Positions 42,720 through 52,495 of a stretch of 64,000 nt of DNA are shown here, one piece after another; the stretch's first letter is position 1; each line of letters starts with the position of its first letter. A model generated the notes under the pieces. It was not told where the DNA came from and made no database searches. It worked only from the letters and a program-made list of their open reading frames with translations. A program made the position numbers and the translations under genes. The stretch lies in the NCBI RefSeq assembly GCF_900156105.1, contig NZ_FTMS01000003.1, positions 1 through 64,000 of the forward strand, in the 5' to 3' direction. The DNA is from Alkalispirochaeta americana. GTDB lineage: Bacteria > Spirochaetota > Spirochaetia > DSM-27196 > Alkalispirochaetaceae.

Positions 42720-43532
42720 ATGGTACTCGATGGGATCGTCCTGAACGCACCAATCTTTCTCCTGGTTTTTGTCCGGGTCTATGCGTTGCTGAAGGTTTCG
42801 CCCATCACTTCTTCCGAGGCGATTCCCGGTCTGGCCCTGTCGGCTGTGGCGTTTTTTACCGCCTTTGCGGTGCTTCCCTCGGTGATCTCCGGAGGTTATC
42901 CCCTGCCGGAAACGGGCCTGGATTTTATTCTCCTGGCCGTGGGAGAGATGCTGATCGGTATCCTCACGGGGATGTTTCTGGTGTTGCTTTTCTCCGTTTT
43001 CCAGCTGGCGGGTCAGTTTTTTTCGCTCCAGATGGGATTTGGAGCGTCCCAGGTCTTTGATCCCATGGCGCAGATCGAGATCCCCCTGGTGGGACAATTT
43101 CTCAATATGATCGCGATGATGGTCTTCATTATCTCCGGAGGGATGCAGCGGATTTTCCTTCAGGGGGTCCAGGGAACATTTTCGGCAATGACCGCCCCCA
43201 GCCTTGCCACGGCCGGAGCCGATGTGATGCCCCTTGTGACGGGTAGTTTGGGAAGGCTCTTTGAACAGAGCCTGGTCCTCTCGTTTCCCATTCTGGGTAC
43301 TCTTTTTCTGCTACAGGTAACGATGGGGCTTTTCGGAAAGGCTGCTCCCCAGATGAACCTGCTCATGCTGGGCTTTCCCATGGCGATCGGCCTGGCCTTC
43401 CTGCTGATCTTTCTTACCATGCCCTTTCTGGTGGAGGCCTTCGAGATTGTGATCGACGGTGCATTCCATCAGATAGATATGCTTTTCAGCGCTTCCGCAG
43501 GGCCAGGGCTTTCCCCGGGAGGCGGTCCGTGA
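42720..43532 (+). CDS. fliR: Flagellar export gate protein FliR
   Basis: This 270-residue polytopic protein completes the FliPQR gate. Family blocks are LVFVRVYALLKVSPITSSEA, GLALSAVAFFTAFAVLPSVI, QMGFGASQVFDPMAQIEIPL and APQMNLLMLGFPMAIGLAFL, the last being the diagnostic QMN region. About six hydrophobic helices are visible. It ends in a four-base GTGA overlap with flhB. Confidence 0.96.
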   Translation: MVLDGIVLNAPIFLLVFVRVYALLKVSPITSSEAIPGLALSAVAFFTAFAVLPSVISGGYPLPETGLDFILLAVGEMLIGILTGMFLVLLFSVFQLAGQFFSLQMGFGASQVFDPMAQIEIPLVGQFLNMIAMMVFIISGGMQRIFLQGVQGTFSAMTAPSLATAGADVMPLVTGSLGRLFEQSLVLSFPILGTLFLLQVTMGLFGKAAPQMNLLMLGFPMAIGLAFLLIFLTMPFLVEAFEIVIDGAFHQIDMLFSASAGPGLSPGGGP

Positions 43533-44701
43533 GAGAGTGCGCCCCCTCTGCATCGGAAGAGTCGGCTCTCCTTGTTTCTGAAGAGCTCCTGCGGGATCAG
43601 CTCGCGGCCATGCATCTCCAGTGGTTCGCTGCCGAGGAGGAAGGACGAACCGAGGACCCCACCGAGCAGAAGATCCGCAAGTCCCGGGAAGAGGGAAAGG
43701 TTGCAAAAAGCCCCGACGTGAGTTCCGCCGTGGTGATGCTTTTCTCTGTGGTGGCTTTGGGGCTTCTGGGGACCTATATGCTGGAACTGATTCTGGAGAT
43801 GACCCGTTTCTATCTTGCCCGGGCGGGGGAGCTTGATCCGGGAGAGTCGGGCTTGCTCATGAGAGCTTTCTACGGTTTCTTTCCGCGTATTATTTTGCCC
43901 CTTGCGCTGGTCTCCTTTGTTGCGGCGATTTTTGGGAATGTTGTTCAGTTCGGGTTTCTCTTTACCACAAAACCGATCAGCCCTGATATAAACCGTGTGG
44001 CACCCAATGTGGGGAAATGGGCGAAACGCTCCTTTCTTTCGGTGGAAGCGCTGTATAATTTTATGCGGAATATTGGTAAAGTTATTCTTATCGGGACGGT
44101 TTCGTATCTGCTGGTGAGAAGTCGTTTTGACATGCTGACCAGTATGATCCGGCTGCCCTACCAGCAATCCTTTGCATTTGTGGCGCAGACTGTCTTCATA
44201 TTGCTGTTGACAGCGTCGTTGCTTCTGCTTTTTATCAGTCTCTTTGACTACGCCTTCCAGCGGCAACAGCATCGGGAACAGTTAAAAATGACCAAGCAGG
44301 AAGTGAAAGAGGAGCGCAAGCAGTTTGAGGGTGATCCTCAAGTGAAGAACCGCATGCGGCAACGAATGCAGGATCTTCTCTCGCGCAACATGGTTCAGAA
44401 TGTCCAGACTGCCGATGTGGTGGTTACGAACCCGACCCACTTCGCCGTGGCGATCCGTTACGATCCGGCCACGATGAGCGCCCCCACGGTTACGGCCAAG
44501 GGGCAGGACGAAGCGGCTCTGCGGATACGGCGTATTGCCCAGGAGGCGGGGGTTCCCATGATAGAAAACAAGCCCCTGGCCAGAGCCGTCTATGCCGAGG
44601 TTGAGATAGGGGACGAGATCCCGGAGAAGTATTTTGAAGCGATGGTTATTGTTTTGCGCGAGGTCTACCGGATGACGGGGAAAAAGGTGATGTATGGCTG
44701 A
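43529..44701 (+). CDS. flhB: Flagellar export switch protein FlhB
   Basis: This 390-residue protein controls substrate specificity. After a slightly long N-terminus (about 35 residues before AEEEGRTEDPTEQKIRKSREE) come four transmembrane helices and the autocleaving cytoplasmic domain. The NPTH site (Asn301-Pro302) lies in VVVTNPTHFAVAIRYDP. Cleavage after Asn, prompted by FliK, switches export from hook to filament proteins. It starts at GTG overlapping fliR. Confidence 0.97.
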   Translation: MRECAPSASEESALLVSEELLRDQLAAMHLQWFAAEEEGRTEDPTEQKIRKSREEGKVAKSPDVSSAVVMLFSVVALGLLGTYMLELILEMTRFYLARAGELDPGESGLLMRAFYGFFPRIILPLALVSFVAAIFGNVVQFGFLFTTKPISPDINRVAPNVGKWAKRSFLSVEALYNFMRNIGKVILIGTVSYLLVRSRFDMLTSMIRLPYQQSFAFVAQTVFILLLTASLLLLFISLFDYAFQRQQHREQLKMTKQEVKEERKQFEGDPQVKNRMRQRMQDLLSRNMVQNVQTADVVVTNPTHFAVAIRYDPATMSAPTVTAKGQDEAALRIRRIAQEAGVPMIENKPLARAVYAEVEIGDEIPEKYFEAMVIVLREVYRMTGKKVMYG

Positions 44702-46805
44702 TTCTCCCCGGACAGAGCAGACAGGTTTCCTCCCGGGAGCCGGACGGAGGAGCGATCTGATCGTGGCGATCGGCGTTGTGGTGATCATCATGATGCTGAT
44801 CATTCCGCTGCCCACGGTCCTTCTCGACACGCTCATGATAGCGAACCTCCTCCTGGGGCTCTTGACGATCCTGATTGTCCTCTATACTCGGGACGCTCTG
44901 GATTTCTCTGTCTTTCCCACGCTGCTCCTGGTAACTACTGTTTACGGTCTGGCGTTGAACGTCTCATCGACACGGCTCATCCTGAGTCAGGGAGAGCTTT
45001 TTTCAGGACAAATTGTCCGCGCCTTTGCCGCCTTCGTTGTAGGTACCGAGGGTTCCGAGGGGCTGGTGATCGGGCTGATCATCTTCATTATCCTGGTGGC
45101 GGTCCAGTTTGTGGTTATCACCAAGGGAGCAACCCGGGTTGCCGAGGTTGCTGCACGGTTCACCCTTGACGCGTTGCCAGGAAAGCAGATGGCGATCGAG
45201 GCTGAGTACAACAACGGCTCCCTCTCGGAAGAGCAGATGACCAAGAAGAAGCTCGCCCTGGAACGGGAAGTTGACTTCTACGGAGCCATGGACGGAGCGA
45301 GCAAGTTCGTCTCGGGAAACGTAAAGGTCGGTATTCTGATCACCGTGGTGAACATTATTGGAGGGCTCATCGTGGGAACATCGATCCACGGTGAGTCCAT
45401 CAACAATGCCCTGTATACCTATGTATCTCTTACCATTGGCGATGGTCTGGTTTCGCAGTTTCCGGCGCTTTTGATCAGCACCGCCACAGGTTTGATCGTG
45501 ACTCGGGCGATCTCTGATGGCACCTTTGGCGAGGATGTGGCAACCCAGTTCAGTAACCAGTCCCGGGTGTACTGGATTGCTTCGGCCTTCCTTCTGATTC
45601 TGGCTGTCCTGCCGGGGTTTCCCTGGTATGTGCTGGTGCCGCTCGCCGCGTTGACGGCTTTCACAGCATACCGGCTTCAGAACAGGGACCGGGAAGCTGC
45701 CGAGGCTGAGGTAGCCCTGGCAGAAGCGGCTCCCCAGGCCCCGGCCCAGGCGGAACCCACCCACGTTGCTCCTCTGGATCCGCTTTCCATGGAGTTGGGG
45801 TATGGTCTGATCCCCCTGGTGGACAAGGAAAAGGGGGCAGAGCTTCTGGACCGGATTACCAGTATTCGCCGGGAAATGGCTTTGGAGCTGGGACTTGTGG
45901 TTCCCAGGATCAGAATAATTGATAACATGAGACTGGGGCCCAACGATTACAGTCTGAAGATACGAGGGGTCGAGGTGGGGCGCGGCACGATCCGCATGGG
46001 GCGCTACCTGAGCATCAACCCCGGGGGTGTTCGGGAAGAGGTTGAGGGAGAAGCCACCCAGGACCCGGCCTTCGGGCTCCCTGCCCTGTGGATTGCCGAG
46101 GCAAATCGGGAACGGGCTGAACGGGCGGGGTATACTGTGGTAGATCCGCCTTCGATCGCGGCGACGCATCTGACGGAGGTGATCAAACGCCATGCCTCAG
46201 ACCTTCTGGGCCGACAGGAGGTTCGGCAGATGCTGGATCAGCTGAAACCTGATTATCCGGCCGTGGTGGATGAGGTGAATAATGTTCTGGGCTTGGGAGA
46301 GATTCAGAAGGTGCTTCAGGGGCTGCTTCACGAGCAAGTTTCAATCAGGAACCAGGTAGTTATTCTGGAGACCCTGGCAGATTACGCGCCGATGAGCAAG
46401 GAGATCAGCTTTCTGATCGAGAAAACCCGTCAGGCTCTGGGGCGGCAAATCTGCCTTCAGTACGCTGATGAAGATCGCCTGCTTCGTGTGATCACCATTG
46501 ACCCGGCCCTGGAGCAGCAGATTGTGGATAGCCGCGTCGATACCGCCAGCGGTCCCGTGAGCGCTCTTCCTCCGGCGCAGCACCGGGAATGGGTGAGTGG
46601 TGTTGCCGGAATGGTGCGCCGGATGCAGGAGCAGGGTGCCTTGCCGGTGATCCTCTGCTCCGAGGCAGCCCGAAGGCTTGTGAAACAAAGCCTTCTTCGG
46701 GATATTCCCGATGCTGCCGTTCTCTCGATTCCCGAGATCTCTTCGGATATCTCGGTGGAATCCCTGGGACAAATTGAGATACAGCCACAGAGTGAGGATG
46801 GATAG
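44694..46805 (+). CDS. flhA: Flagellar export gate protein FlhA
   Basis: This 703-residue protein has eight N-terminal transmembrane helices and a large cytoplasmic domain forming the nonameric export ring. Signature blocks are ARFTLDALPGKQMAIEAEYN, FYGAMDGASKFVSGNVKVGI, IHGESINNALYTYVSLTIGD and LLISTATGLIVTRAISDG, all in the FHIPEP motif region. The C-terminal part contains LGLVVPRIRIIDNMRLGPND and LLGRQEVRQMLDQLKPDYPA. It overlaps flhB by eight bases and directly abuts flhF. Confidence 0.97.
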   Translation: MADSPRTEQTGFLPGAGRRSDLIVAIGVVVIIMMLIIPLPTVLLDTLMIANLLLGLLTILIVLYTRDALDFSVFPTLLLVTTVYGLALNVSSTRLILSQGELFSGQIVRAFAAFVVGTEGSEGLVIGLIIFIILVAVQFVVITKGATRVAEVAARFTLDALPGKQMAIEAEYNNGSLSEEQMTKKKLALEREVDFYGAMDGASKFVSGNVKVGILITVVNIIGGLIVGTSIHGESINNALYTYVSLTIGDGLVSQFPALLISTATGLIVTRAISDGTFGEDVATQFSNQSRVYWIASAFLLILAVLPGFPWYVLVPLAALTAFTAYRLQNRDREAAEAEVALAEAAPQAPAQAEPTHVAPLDPLSMELGYGLIPLVDKEKGAELLDRITSIRREMALELGLVVPRIRIIDNMRLGPNDYSLKIRGVEVGRGTIRMGRYLSINPGGVREEVEGEATQDPAFGLPALWIAEANRERAERAGYTVVDPPSIAATHLTEVIKRHASDLLGRQEVRQMLDQLKPDYPAVVDEVNNVLGLGEIQKVLQGLLHEQVSIRNQVVILETLADYAPMSKEISFLIEKTRQALGRQICLQYADEDRLLRVITIDPALEQQIVDSRVDTASGPVSALPPAQHREWVSGVAGMVRRMQEQGALPVILCSEAARRLVKQSLLRDIPDAAVLSIPEISSDISVESLGQIEIQPQSEDG

Positions 46806-48065
46806 ATGGATTATTTTGTGGAACAAGCACCCACCGACCAGGAGGTCCACGCGATTATTCGCCAGAAGTATGGTGATCGCGCGCGCATCCTTGCCCGCAA
46901 GGAGATTCGCGTTGGTGGCATCCTGGGGCTGTTCCGGCGTACGGCCGTGGAGGTCACAGGGTATTGCAGTCATGCCCCGCAGGCACAGAAAGTAGTCACG
47001 CGGGGGTCTGTGGCCGAGGAGAGGAGCAAAATTCTGGAGCAGGTTCTCAATCGCGAGGGAACGGGGGGAGCTGCTCGGGGTAATCCCCGGGAGAAACCGG
47101 CCGGGCCTTCATCGGCTGGGGGTGAATCCATGGAATCGGTTCTCTCGGAAATCAGAGCATTGCGGGATACCCTGGTTCATCAGGGATCGGGGAAGGGAGG
47201 GAACGATCCTCCTGCGCTTCAGACGATCTGCGACGTTTTGGAGGAGAATGATTTTTCTCCTGTCTATATCCGGAAGCTGGTTGATTCCCTGCGTCGGGAC
47301 TGCACTCTGGATCAACTCTCTGATACTGATCACCTGGGGCAAGAGGTGGTGGCACGAATCAAGGAATCGATCTCGATCTATCCCTGGCAGGAACGGCGGC
47401 GGAGTCCTCACGTTTTTGTTCTGGTAGGGCCTACGGGGGTGGGGAAAACCACCACCATCGCCAAGCTGGCCGCTATGTACGGTGCGGTGGCAGATCCTCC
47501 CTTCGATGTGCGGATACTGACCATAGATACGTATCGAATCGGGGCGCTTCAACAGATTCAGAAATACGGTGAGATCATGAATATTCCTGTCCATGCTGTA
47601 GAAAGTGTGGGGGACATGAAAAACCAGTTGGCTCTCCACCAGGATGCTGACTTTATCTTTGTTGATACCATCGGGAAGAGTCCCAATGATTTCGGAAAAC
47701 TTGCCGAAGTGAATCACCTGGTGCAAGCCTCGGGTGGGGAGGTTCATCTGGCGGTGAGCGCCACAACCAAGCGCTCCGACATGGAAGAAATTTTGCGCCA
47801 GTTCGAACCCTTTCATTACCAGGCCGTGGTGGTAACAAAAATTGATGAAACGGCCTGTGTCGGGGGGATCATCAGTGCCCTCAAGGAGAAGCAAAAATCC
47901 GTGAGTTTTCTCACCGATGGTCAAAGTGTTCCCCAGGATATAGAGCGGGCACGGCTGGAGACGTTTCTCCGCCGACTGAAGGATCTTCCCGGAGGCCCTG
48001 CTGAATCTTCGGGGTCCGATTATCAAGGCTATGAGTTCCCGAAAGCCAAGGAAAGGCAGGAATAG
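46806..48065 (+). CDS. flhF: Flagellar SRP-like GTPase FlhF
   Basis: This 419-residue protein sets flagellar number and place with FlhG. An N-terminal B domain (VEQAPTDQEVHAIIRQKYGD) precedes the NG GTPase domain: P-loop [21 protein letters not shown]2/G3 LTIDTYRIGALQQIQKYGEI and DFIFVDTIGKSPND, and TKIDETACVGGIISAL. In spirochaetes this pair would determine how many periplasmic flagella insert at each cell pole. It starts right at the flhA stop and ends two bases before flhG. Confidence 0.95.
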   Translation: MDYFVEQAPTDQEVHAIIRQKYGDRARILARKEIRVGGILGLFRRTAVEVTGYCSHAPQAQKVVTRGSVAEERSKILEQVLNREGTGGAARGNPREKPAGPSSAGGESMESVLSEIRALRDTLVHQGSGKGGNDPPALQTICDVLEENDFSPVYIRKLVDSLRRDCTLDQLSDTDHLGQEVVARIKESISIYPWQERRRSPHVFVLVGPTGVGKTTTIAKLAAMYGAVADPPFDVRILTIDTYRIGALQQIQKYGEIMNIPVHAVESVGDMKNQLALHQDADFIFVDTIGKSPNDFGKLAEVNHLVQASGGEVHLAVSATTKRSDMEEILRQFEPFHYQAVVVTKIDETACVGGIISALKEKQKSVSFLTDGQSVPQDIERARLETFLRRLKDLPGGPAESSGSDYQGYEFPKAKERQE

Positions 48066-48067
48066 GC

Positions 48068-48940
48068 ATGACAGATCAGGCGGAAACACTCCGGGCGATC
48101 ATGCGCCAGCGCGAGGGTCAGACTGGAGCGGACGCGAAGCGAACGAGGATTATCACCGTGGCGAGCGGGAAGGGCGGAGTGGGGAAGACCAACGTCTCTA
48201 CTAATCTGGCTTTGAGTTATGCTGCCATGGGGAAAAAGGTGATTCTCATGGATGCTGACCTGGGGCTGGCAAATGTGAACGTCGTCTTGGGGATCATCCC
48301 GAAATACAATCTCTACCACGTAATCCGGAAACAAAAGCGGATGAGCGATATCCTTATGGATACCGACTACGGAATACAGATTGTAGCGGGAGCTTCGGGG
48401 TTTGCAAAGATTGCGAACCTGAGTGAAGACGAACGACAGGGGTTTATTGAGGAGTTGTACCATCTTTCTCACGCAGACATTATCATTATTGATGCCGGGG
48501 CGGGAGTCAGTAACAATGTTCTGGCCTTTGTGGGAGCTGCCGATGAGGCGCTGATCGTCACAACACCGGAGCCGACGGCGATAACCGATGCCTACGGGAT
48601 CATCAAGATTATTGCCACCGAGATTGATAACCTCAATTTAGGGCTCAAATTGATTGTAAATCGTGTAAAATCGGTTACAGAGGGAAAAAAGGTGGCCGAG
48701 CGGGTGATCAACATCGCCGGACAGTTTCTGAACCTCAAGGTGGATTACCTGGGATATCTCTACGAAGATCCCACGGTGCAGGAGGCAATTCTCAAGCAGA
48801 AGCCTTTTCTTGCCCTGGATCCCAAATGTAAGGCGTCCATCTGTATTAATCAGATTGCGGGACGGCTGGAGCGGGTAGAGTATCGTGAGGGAGGGGGAGT
48901 TGGTCAGTTTCTCAAAAAACTCTTTGGCCGTTTGGAGTAA
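48068..48940 (+). CDS. flhG: FlhG (FleN/YlxH), MinD-like flagellar number ATPase
   Basis: This 290-residue MinD/ParA-family ATPase reads IITVASGKGGVGKTNVSTNL at its deviant Walker A, then MGKKVILMDADLGLANVNVV and DIIIIDAGAGVSNN. The N-terminal MTDQAETLRAIMRQREG helix resembles the FlhF-activating DQAxxLR motif of FlhG. It stimulates FlhF GTP hydrolysis and limits flagellar number. A basic C-terminal helix (GQFLKKLFGRLE) is a likely membrane-binding sequence. It follows flhF with two bases between. Confidence 0.94.
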   Translation: MTDQAETLRAIMRQREGQTGADAKRTRIITVASGKGGVGKTNVSTNLALSYAAMGKKVILMDADLGLANVNVVLGIIPKYNLYHVIRKQKRMSDILMDTDYGIQIVAGASGFAKIANLSEDERQGFIEELYHLSHADIIIIDAGAGVSNNVLAFVGAADEALIVTTPEPTAITDAYGIIKIIATEIDNLNLGLKLIVNRVKSVTEGKKVAERVINIAGQFLNLKVDYLGYLYEDPTVQEAILKQKPFLALDPKCKASICINQIAGRLERVEYREGGGVGQFLKKLFGRLE

Positions 48941-48956
48941 CTCCGGGGGCAACTTG

Positions 48957-48978
48957 ACGGCAATTTTCAATTTGCCGT
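48957..48978. repeat. 7-bp inverted repeat upstream of the 48996 gene
   Basis: ACGGCAA (48957-48963) and TTGCCGT (48972-48978) surround an 8-base loop in the short gap after flhG. TTGACG (48954-48959) and TACTCT (48978-48983) flank the loop with 18 bases between and could be a weak promoter, but the start site would then fall within the ribosome-binding site. No T-run follows. Confidence 0.4.
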
Positions 48979-48995
48979 ACTCTGGGGGGTAGGCA

Positions 48996-49700
48996 ATGGA
49001 AGAGTATCTCAAGGTTGCCGGAGTGGCGGCTGGATTAGCGGTGCTTATCGCTGTTCTTGCGGGCATCCTCGCGGGTGTCGGCTTTGGGACGGTGGTGGTG
49101 CGTGCCTTGGGTGCTGCCCTTGTATTTGCCTTGGGATCATTGGGGATAACGCTTTTTGCACAGCGCTTCCTGCCGGGGCTGGTGGATCCCCTGGATTCCT
49201 CCCCTTCTTCGCCTGATCGTACCGTCCGGGAGAGTTCGTCCGGCAGGGGTGATGCTTCTTCTGCACCGGGAAGCACCCTGAACATTGTTGTTGAGGATGA
49301 GCAGTTCCCTTCTGATGCGCAGGAGATGGGCGACGACGGATTGGAAGGTGAGGCCTCTTCGGAGAAGACTTCCCCGCCGGATGAAAAACCTCTGGTGGAA
49401 GAAGTGGAGGAGCAACGGGCTGACGGTGATGAGGCAGTGGCCGAGCCACCTGACAGGGGTGGTCCTGGCGATCGTAGTCAAGGGGTAGACGAATCCGATC
49501 TTGACGAGATGCCGGACATCGGCAGTTTTGCCGGTTCCTTTGTCTCCCGGAGCGACGATGAGCAACAACAGGAGGGGGAGGGGTTTTCCGATGATTCCCT
49601 CCCTGAGGCACGTGGGAGCTCCACCTCCGGGGGGAGTGGTGGACAGGATACAGCGCAGATCGCAAAGGCGTTGCGGACGATGATAGCCCGTGATGAGTGA
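48996..49700 (+). CDS. Membrane protein of unknown function between flhG and fliA
   Basis: This 234-residue protein has two N-terminal hydrophobic helices ([20 protein letters not shown] and [19 protein letters not shown]), then a long acidic, Ser/Glu/Asp-rich region, probably disordered. A short C-terminal helix, [17 protein letters not shown], looks like the only conserved cytoplasmic motif. A similarly placed gene is found between the FlhG-like gene and the sigma-28 gene in treponemes, as far as I recall. A role in motility regulation is inferred from position only. It overlaps the annotated upstream extension of fliA but not its likely start. Confidence 0.65.
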   Translation: MEEYLKVAGVAAGLAVLIAVLAGILAGVGFGTVVVRALGAALVFALGSLGITLFAQRFLPGLVDPLDSSPSSPDRTVRESSSGRGDASSAPGSTLNIVVEDEQFPSDAQEMGDDGLEGEASSEKTSPPDEKPLVEEVEEQRADGDEAVAEPPDRGGPGDRSQGVDESDLDEMPDIGSFAGSFVSRSDDEQQQEGEGFSDDSLPEARGSSTSGGSGGQDTAQIAKALRTMIARDE

Positions 49701-49735
49701 GGGAACGATCCCGTGAACGGGCACTGGGGAGGGGA

Positions 49736-50524
49736 ATGAGCGACCGCGTTCTGACGGAAAAAACCGAAGAAGATCTCTGGAAAGCGTACCGGAAGACGAA
49801 GGACGATGCGATCCGCAACCGCCTGGTGAAGCAGTACCTGCCGCTCGTGAAGTATGTGGCAGGAAAGCTTGCCGTGGGCATGCCTCAGAACGTGGAATTC
49901 GACGATCTGGTGAGCTATGGCGTCATCGGTCTTTTCGATGCGATCAGCAAGTTTGATCCGGGGAAACATGTAAAGTTCAAAACCTATGCGGTCACCCGGG
50001 TGAGGGGCGCCATTTTTGATCAACTGCGGCAGCTTGATTGGGTGCCGCGGTCGGTGCGGCAGAAGACCCGGGAGCTGGAAGATACCATCCGGCGCCTGGA
50101 GTCTCAGCTGGGGCGCGCTGCCACGGATCAGGAAATATCGAGCGAGTTGGGGGTTACCCCAAAAGAGTTCGAAAAGATCATGTTGAAGATCAGCGGCACC
50201 ACGGTGTTATCCCTGAACGATGTCTGGTATGCCGGTGATGACAATGACCGCATGACCATTGGTGACAGCATTGAGAGTCCCCAGGGCAGGAATCCTGATT
50301 CCCTGGTGGAAAAGATGGAAATCAAGCGGGTCATCATTGAGGCGATCAATGAGTTGCCCGATAAAGAAAAGAAGGTGCTTGTCCTGTACTACTACGAAGA
50401 TCTCACGTTGAAAGAGATCGGAGCTGTCCTGGGAGTGACGGAATCCCGCATATCCCAGTTGCATACGAAGGCAATTTTGCGCCTTCGCGGGCGCCTGACA
50501 AATGTAAAGCGGGGAATTATGTAA
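49736..50524 (+). CDS. fliA: RNA polymerase sigma-28 factor for flagellar/motility genes (FliA/WhiG)
   Basis: This 262-residue group 3 sigma factor directs late flagellar and chemotaxis promoters. Region 2 contains [40 protein letters not shown] and [20 protein letters not shown]; region 3 follows; region 4 has [20 protein letters not shown] and [20 protein letters not shown] with a helix-turn-helix. The ATG at 49736 has GGGGAGGGG immediately upstream, and family alignment starts there. It ends one base before the next gene, so the two are coupled. Confidence 0.95.
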   Translation: MSDRVLTEKTEEDLWKAYRKTKDDAIRNRLVKQYLPLVKYVAGKLAVGMPQNVEFDDLVSYGVIGLFDAISKFDPGKHVKFKTYAVTRVRGAIFDQLRQLDWVPRSVRQKTRELEDTIRRLESQLGRAATDQEISSELGVTPKEFEKIMLKISGTTVLSLNDVWYAGDDNDRMTIGDSIESPQGRNPDSLVEKMEIKRVIIEAINELPDKEKKVLVLYYYEDLTLKEIGAVLGVTESRISQLHTKAILRLRGRLTNVKRGIM

Positions 50525-52495
50525 ATGGTGACCATGGAGCAGCTTCAGGAGTATATGCGGACACGCGCTCGCGAGGATAGCGAGCGGAAGTACGTGAACG
50601 TCAGTGCTGCAACTCTGGAAGAAGCGCTCCGGGAGGCCTCGGTCGAGCTGAGCCTGCCCCTGAAGAAAATCGAGTACGAAATCCTTGAGCGTGGGAACCG
50701 GGGTGTTCTTGGGATGGGCAAGAAGCCCTTTCTTCTGGTGGCCTATCCTGCCCGGGAAGAGGGGGGTGCCTCGGACGATGCAGATTCCATGGACATGGAT
50801 TTTGGGTTTGAAGATGACGATTCTTCCGATGCCGATGGAGAAGCCCTGGTGAGAATGGCCCCTGAAGGGATACTGCTCAAGGTTCTTCCTCCCCAAGGCA
50901 AGGGTGATGCGGTCTCGGAACGACAGGCCTTGATGGTCATAGAAAACCGCACCTCTGAAAAGGTCGATACCTCCCTGGTTTCCCGGGTTGTGAAACGCGC
51001 CGACGGCGAGTGGGTGCCCGTGGGAACTTTTGCCTACAGTCCTGTCCATGATTCCTCCATAAACTGCGATATTATCGAAGGAGAGATGAAGGCTCTTGTA
51101 ACCATGAGTCCTCCCGGCGAGGGTGGCGCCGATCCCGGCGCCGAGACCATTCTTCGCGCTCTGGAAAACCAGGGCGTGGTACACGGCGTGAAGGAGGATG
51201 TTCTCCAGGCGCTGGAAGAGCGTCCCCGCTATCGAGAGCCAATCCTGGTTGCCGAGGGGACGCGCCCCACCAACGGGGCCGATGCCCGGGCATCTTTCAA
51301 CTTCCGGACGAACAGTCGAGAGGTTCATCTCCAGGAGAGCAAGGACGGCAGGGTTGATTTCAAGGAGCTGAACCGCATCGAAAATGTGGTGGAGGGTCAG
51401 GTTCTGGCCCGGATGGTTCCCGCCGAGGAAGGGCAACCCGGACAAACGGTCACAGGCAGGATGATTCCTGCCAAGGATGGGAAAGCAATTGAGGCGCCCA
51501 TCGGCGAGAACACGCGTCTCTCCGATGACGGGAAGATGATCCTCGCTGGTATCAACGGCATGGTGAAACTTGTGAACGGCCGGGTAACAGTGGAGCCGAT
51601 CTACGTGGTAAACGGTGATGTCAACGTGAAAGAGGGCAATATTCGCTTTCTGGGAACAATCATCGTGAAAGGAAACGTGGATGACGGCTTCAGCATCAGC
51701 GCTGCCGGAGATCTTGAGGTTATGGGTAGCGTTGGTCGGAGTACGCTGGAGGCAGAGGGCGATGTGATCGTCCATCAGGGTATTGCCGGAAAGGGGAGTG
51801 GCGGGGTCACTGCCGGAGGAAGCATCTGGTCCAAGTTTATCGAGAACGCCCATGTGGAGGCCGGAGAGATGGTGGTGGTCTCCGATGGTATCATCAATAG
51901 TGTGGTCTACTCTGACAAACGTATTATCTGCCGGGGGAAGCGTGCCAGCATTGTAGGTGGCCATATCCGCGCTGCCGAGGAGGTCGATGCCAAGACGCTT
52001 GGCTCTGTTGCGGGCGTGGAGACCCTGGTTGAAGTGGGGTACGATCCCAAGAGTCGTGCCCGATTGCTGGAGCTTGAGGAAAAAGACGGTGAGTTCTCGA
52101 AGGAACTCGAAGAAATTGTCCTGAACATGTCCACCATTGAAGGAATGCGCAAGAAAAAGCGGCCCATTACGCCGGACAAGATCAAGCACTACAGCGAGAT
52201 GAAAACCCGCAAAGAGGAGATACAGAAGCATCGGCAGAAGCTGGGCAAAGAGATCTCTGCGATTCATGCATACCTGGAGGAGCTGAAGACGACGGGCCGC
52301 GTGAGTGCCTCGGGAACGGTTTTCCCCGGTGTAAAAATCATGATCAAGGATGCCCAGCTTCCGGTGCGGCGAGAGACCCGGGCGGTGACGTACATCGCCG
52401 AGGCGGGACTGGTCAAAGTGACAAAATACGAGGAGAGTCGGGTCGATATAACTGTTCGGAACAGGGGGGGCGGAAATGGCGATGCAGCCCATTGA
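50525..52495 (+). CDS. Jag_N plus DUF342 (FapA-like) protein
   Basis: This 656-residue protein has an N-terminal Jag_N-like module (KYVNVSAATLEEALREASVE, YEILERGNRGVLGMGKKPFL), an acidic linker, and a FapA/DUF342 core. The core has beta-helix-like repeats (NGDVNVKEGNIRFLGTIIVK, GDLEVMGSVGRSTLEAEGDV and VIVHQGIAGKGSGGVTAGGS) and a late coiled coil (GMRKKKRPITPDKIKHYSEM). DUF342 proteins are reported with polymer, cell-shape or flagellar contexts; a precise function is unknown. It starts immediately at the fliA stop. No signal peptide, so probably cytoplasmic. It is long for a FapA (about 450-650). Confidence 0.82.
   Translation: MVTMEQLQEYMRTRAREDSERKYVNVSAATLEEALREASVELSLPLKKIEYEILERGNRGVLGMGKKPFLLVAYPAREEGGASDDADSMDMDFGFEDDDSSDADGEALVRMAPEGILLKVLPPQGKGDAVSERQALMVIENRTSEKVDTSLVSRVVKRADGEWVPVGTFAYSPVHDSSINCDIIEGEMKALVTMSPPGEGGADPGAETILRALENQGVVHGVKEDVLQALEERPRYREPILVAEGTRPTNGADARASFNFRTNSREVHLQESKDGRVDFKELNRIENVVEGQVLARMVPAEEGQPGQTVTGRMIPAKDGKAIEAPIGENTRLSDDGKMILAGINGMVKLVNGRVTVEPIYVVNGDVNVKEGNIRFLGTIIVKGNVDDGFSISAAGDLEVMGSVGRSTLEAEGDVIVHQGIAGKGSGGVTAGGSIWSKFIENAHVEAGEMVVVSDGIINSVVYSDKRIICRGKRASIVGGHIRAAEEVDAKTLGSVAGVETLVEVGYDPKSRARLLELEEKDGEFSKELEEIVLNMSTIEGMRKKKRPITPDKIKHYSEMKTRKEEIQKHRQKLGKEISAIHAYLEELKTTGRVSASGTVFPGVKIMIKDAQLPVRRETRAVTYIAEAGLVKVTKYEESRVDITVRNRGGGNGDAAH

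Noticed and set aside
41609-46805. Virulence-type III secretion genes
   Set aside because: FliP, FliQ, FliR, FlhB and FlhA here sit in a complete flagellar operon with rod, hook and stator genes, so they belong to the flagellum.
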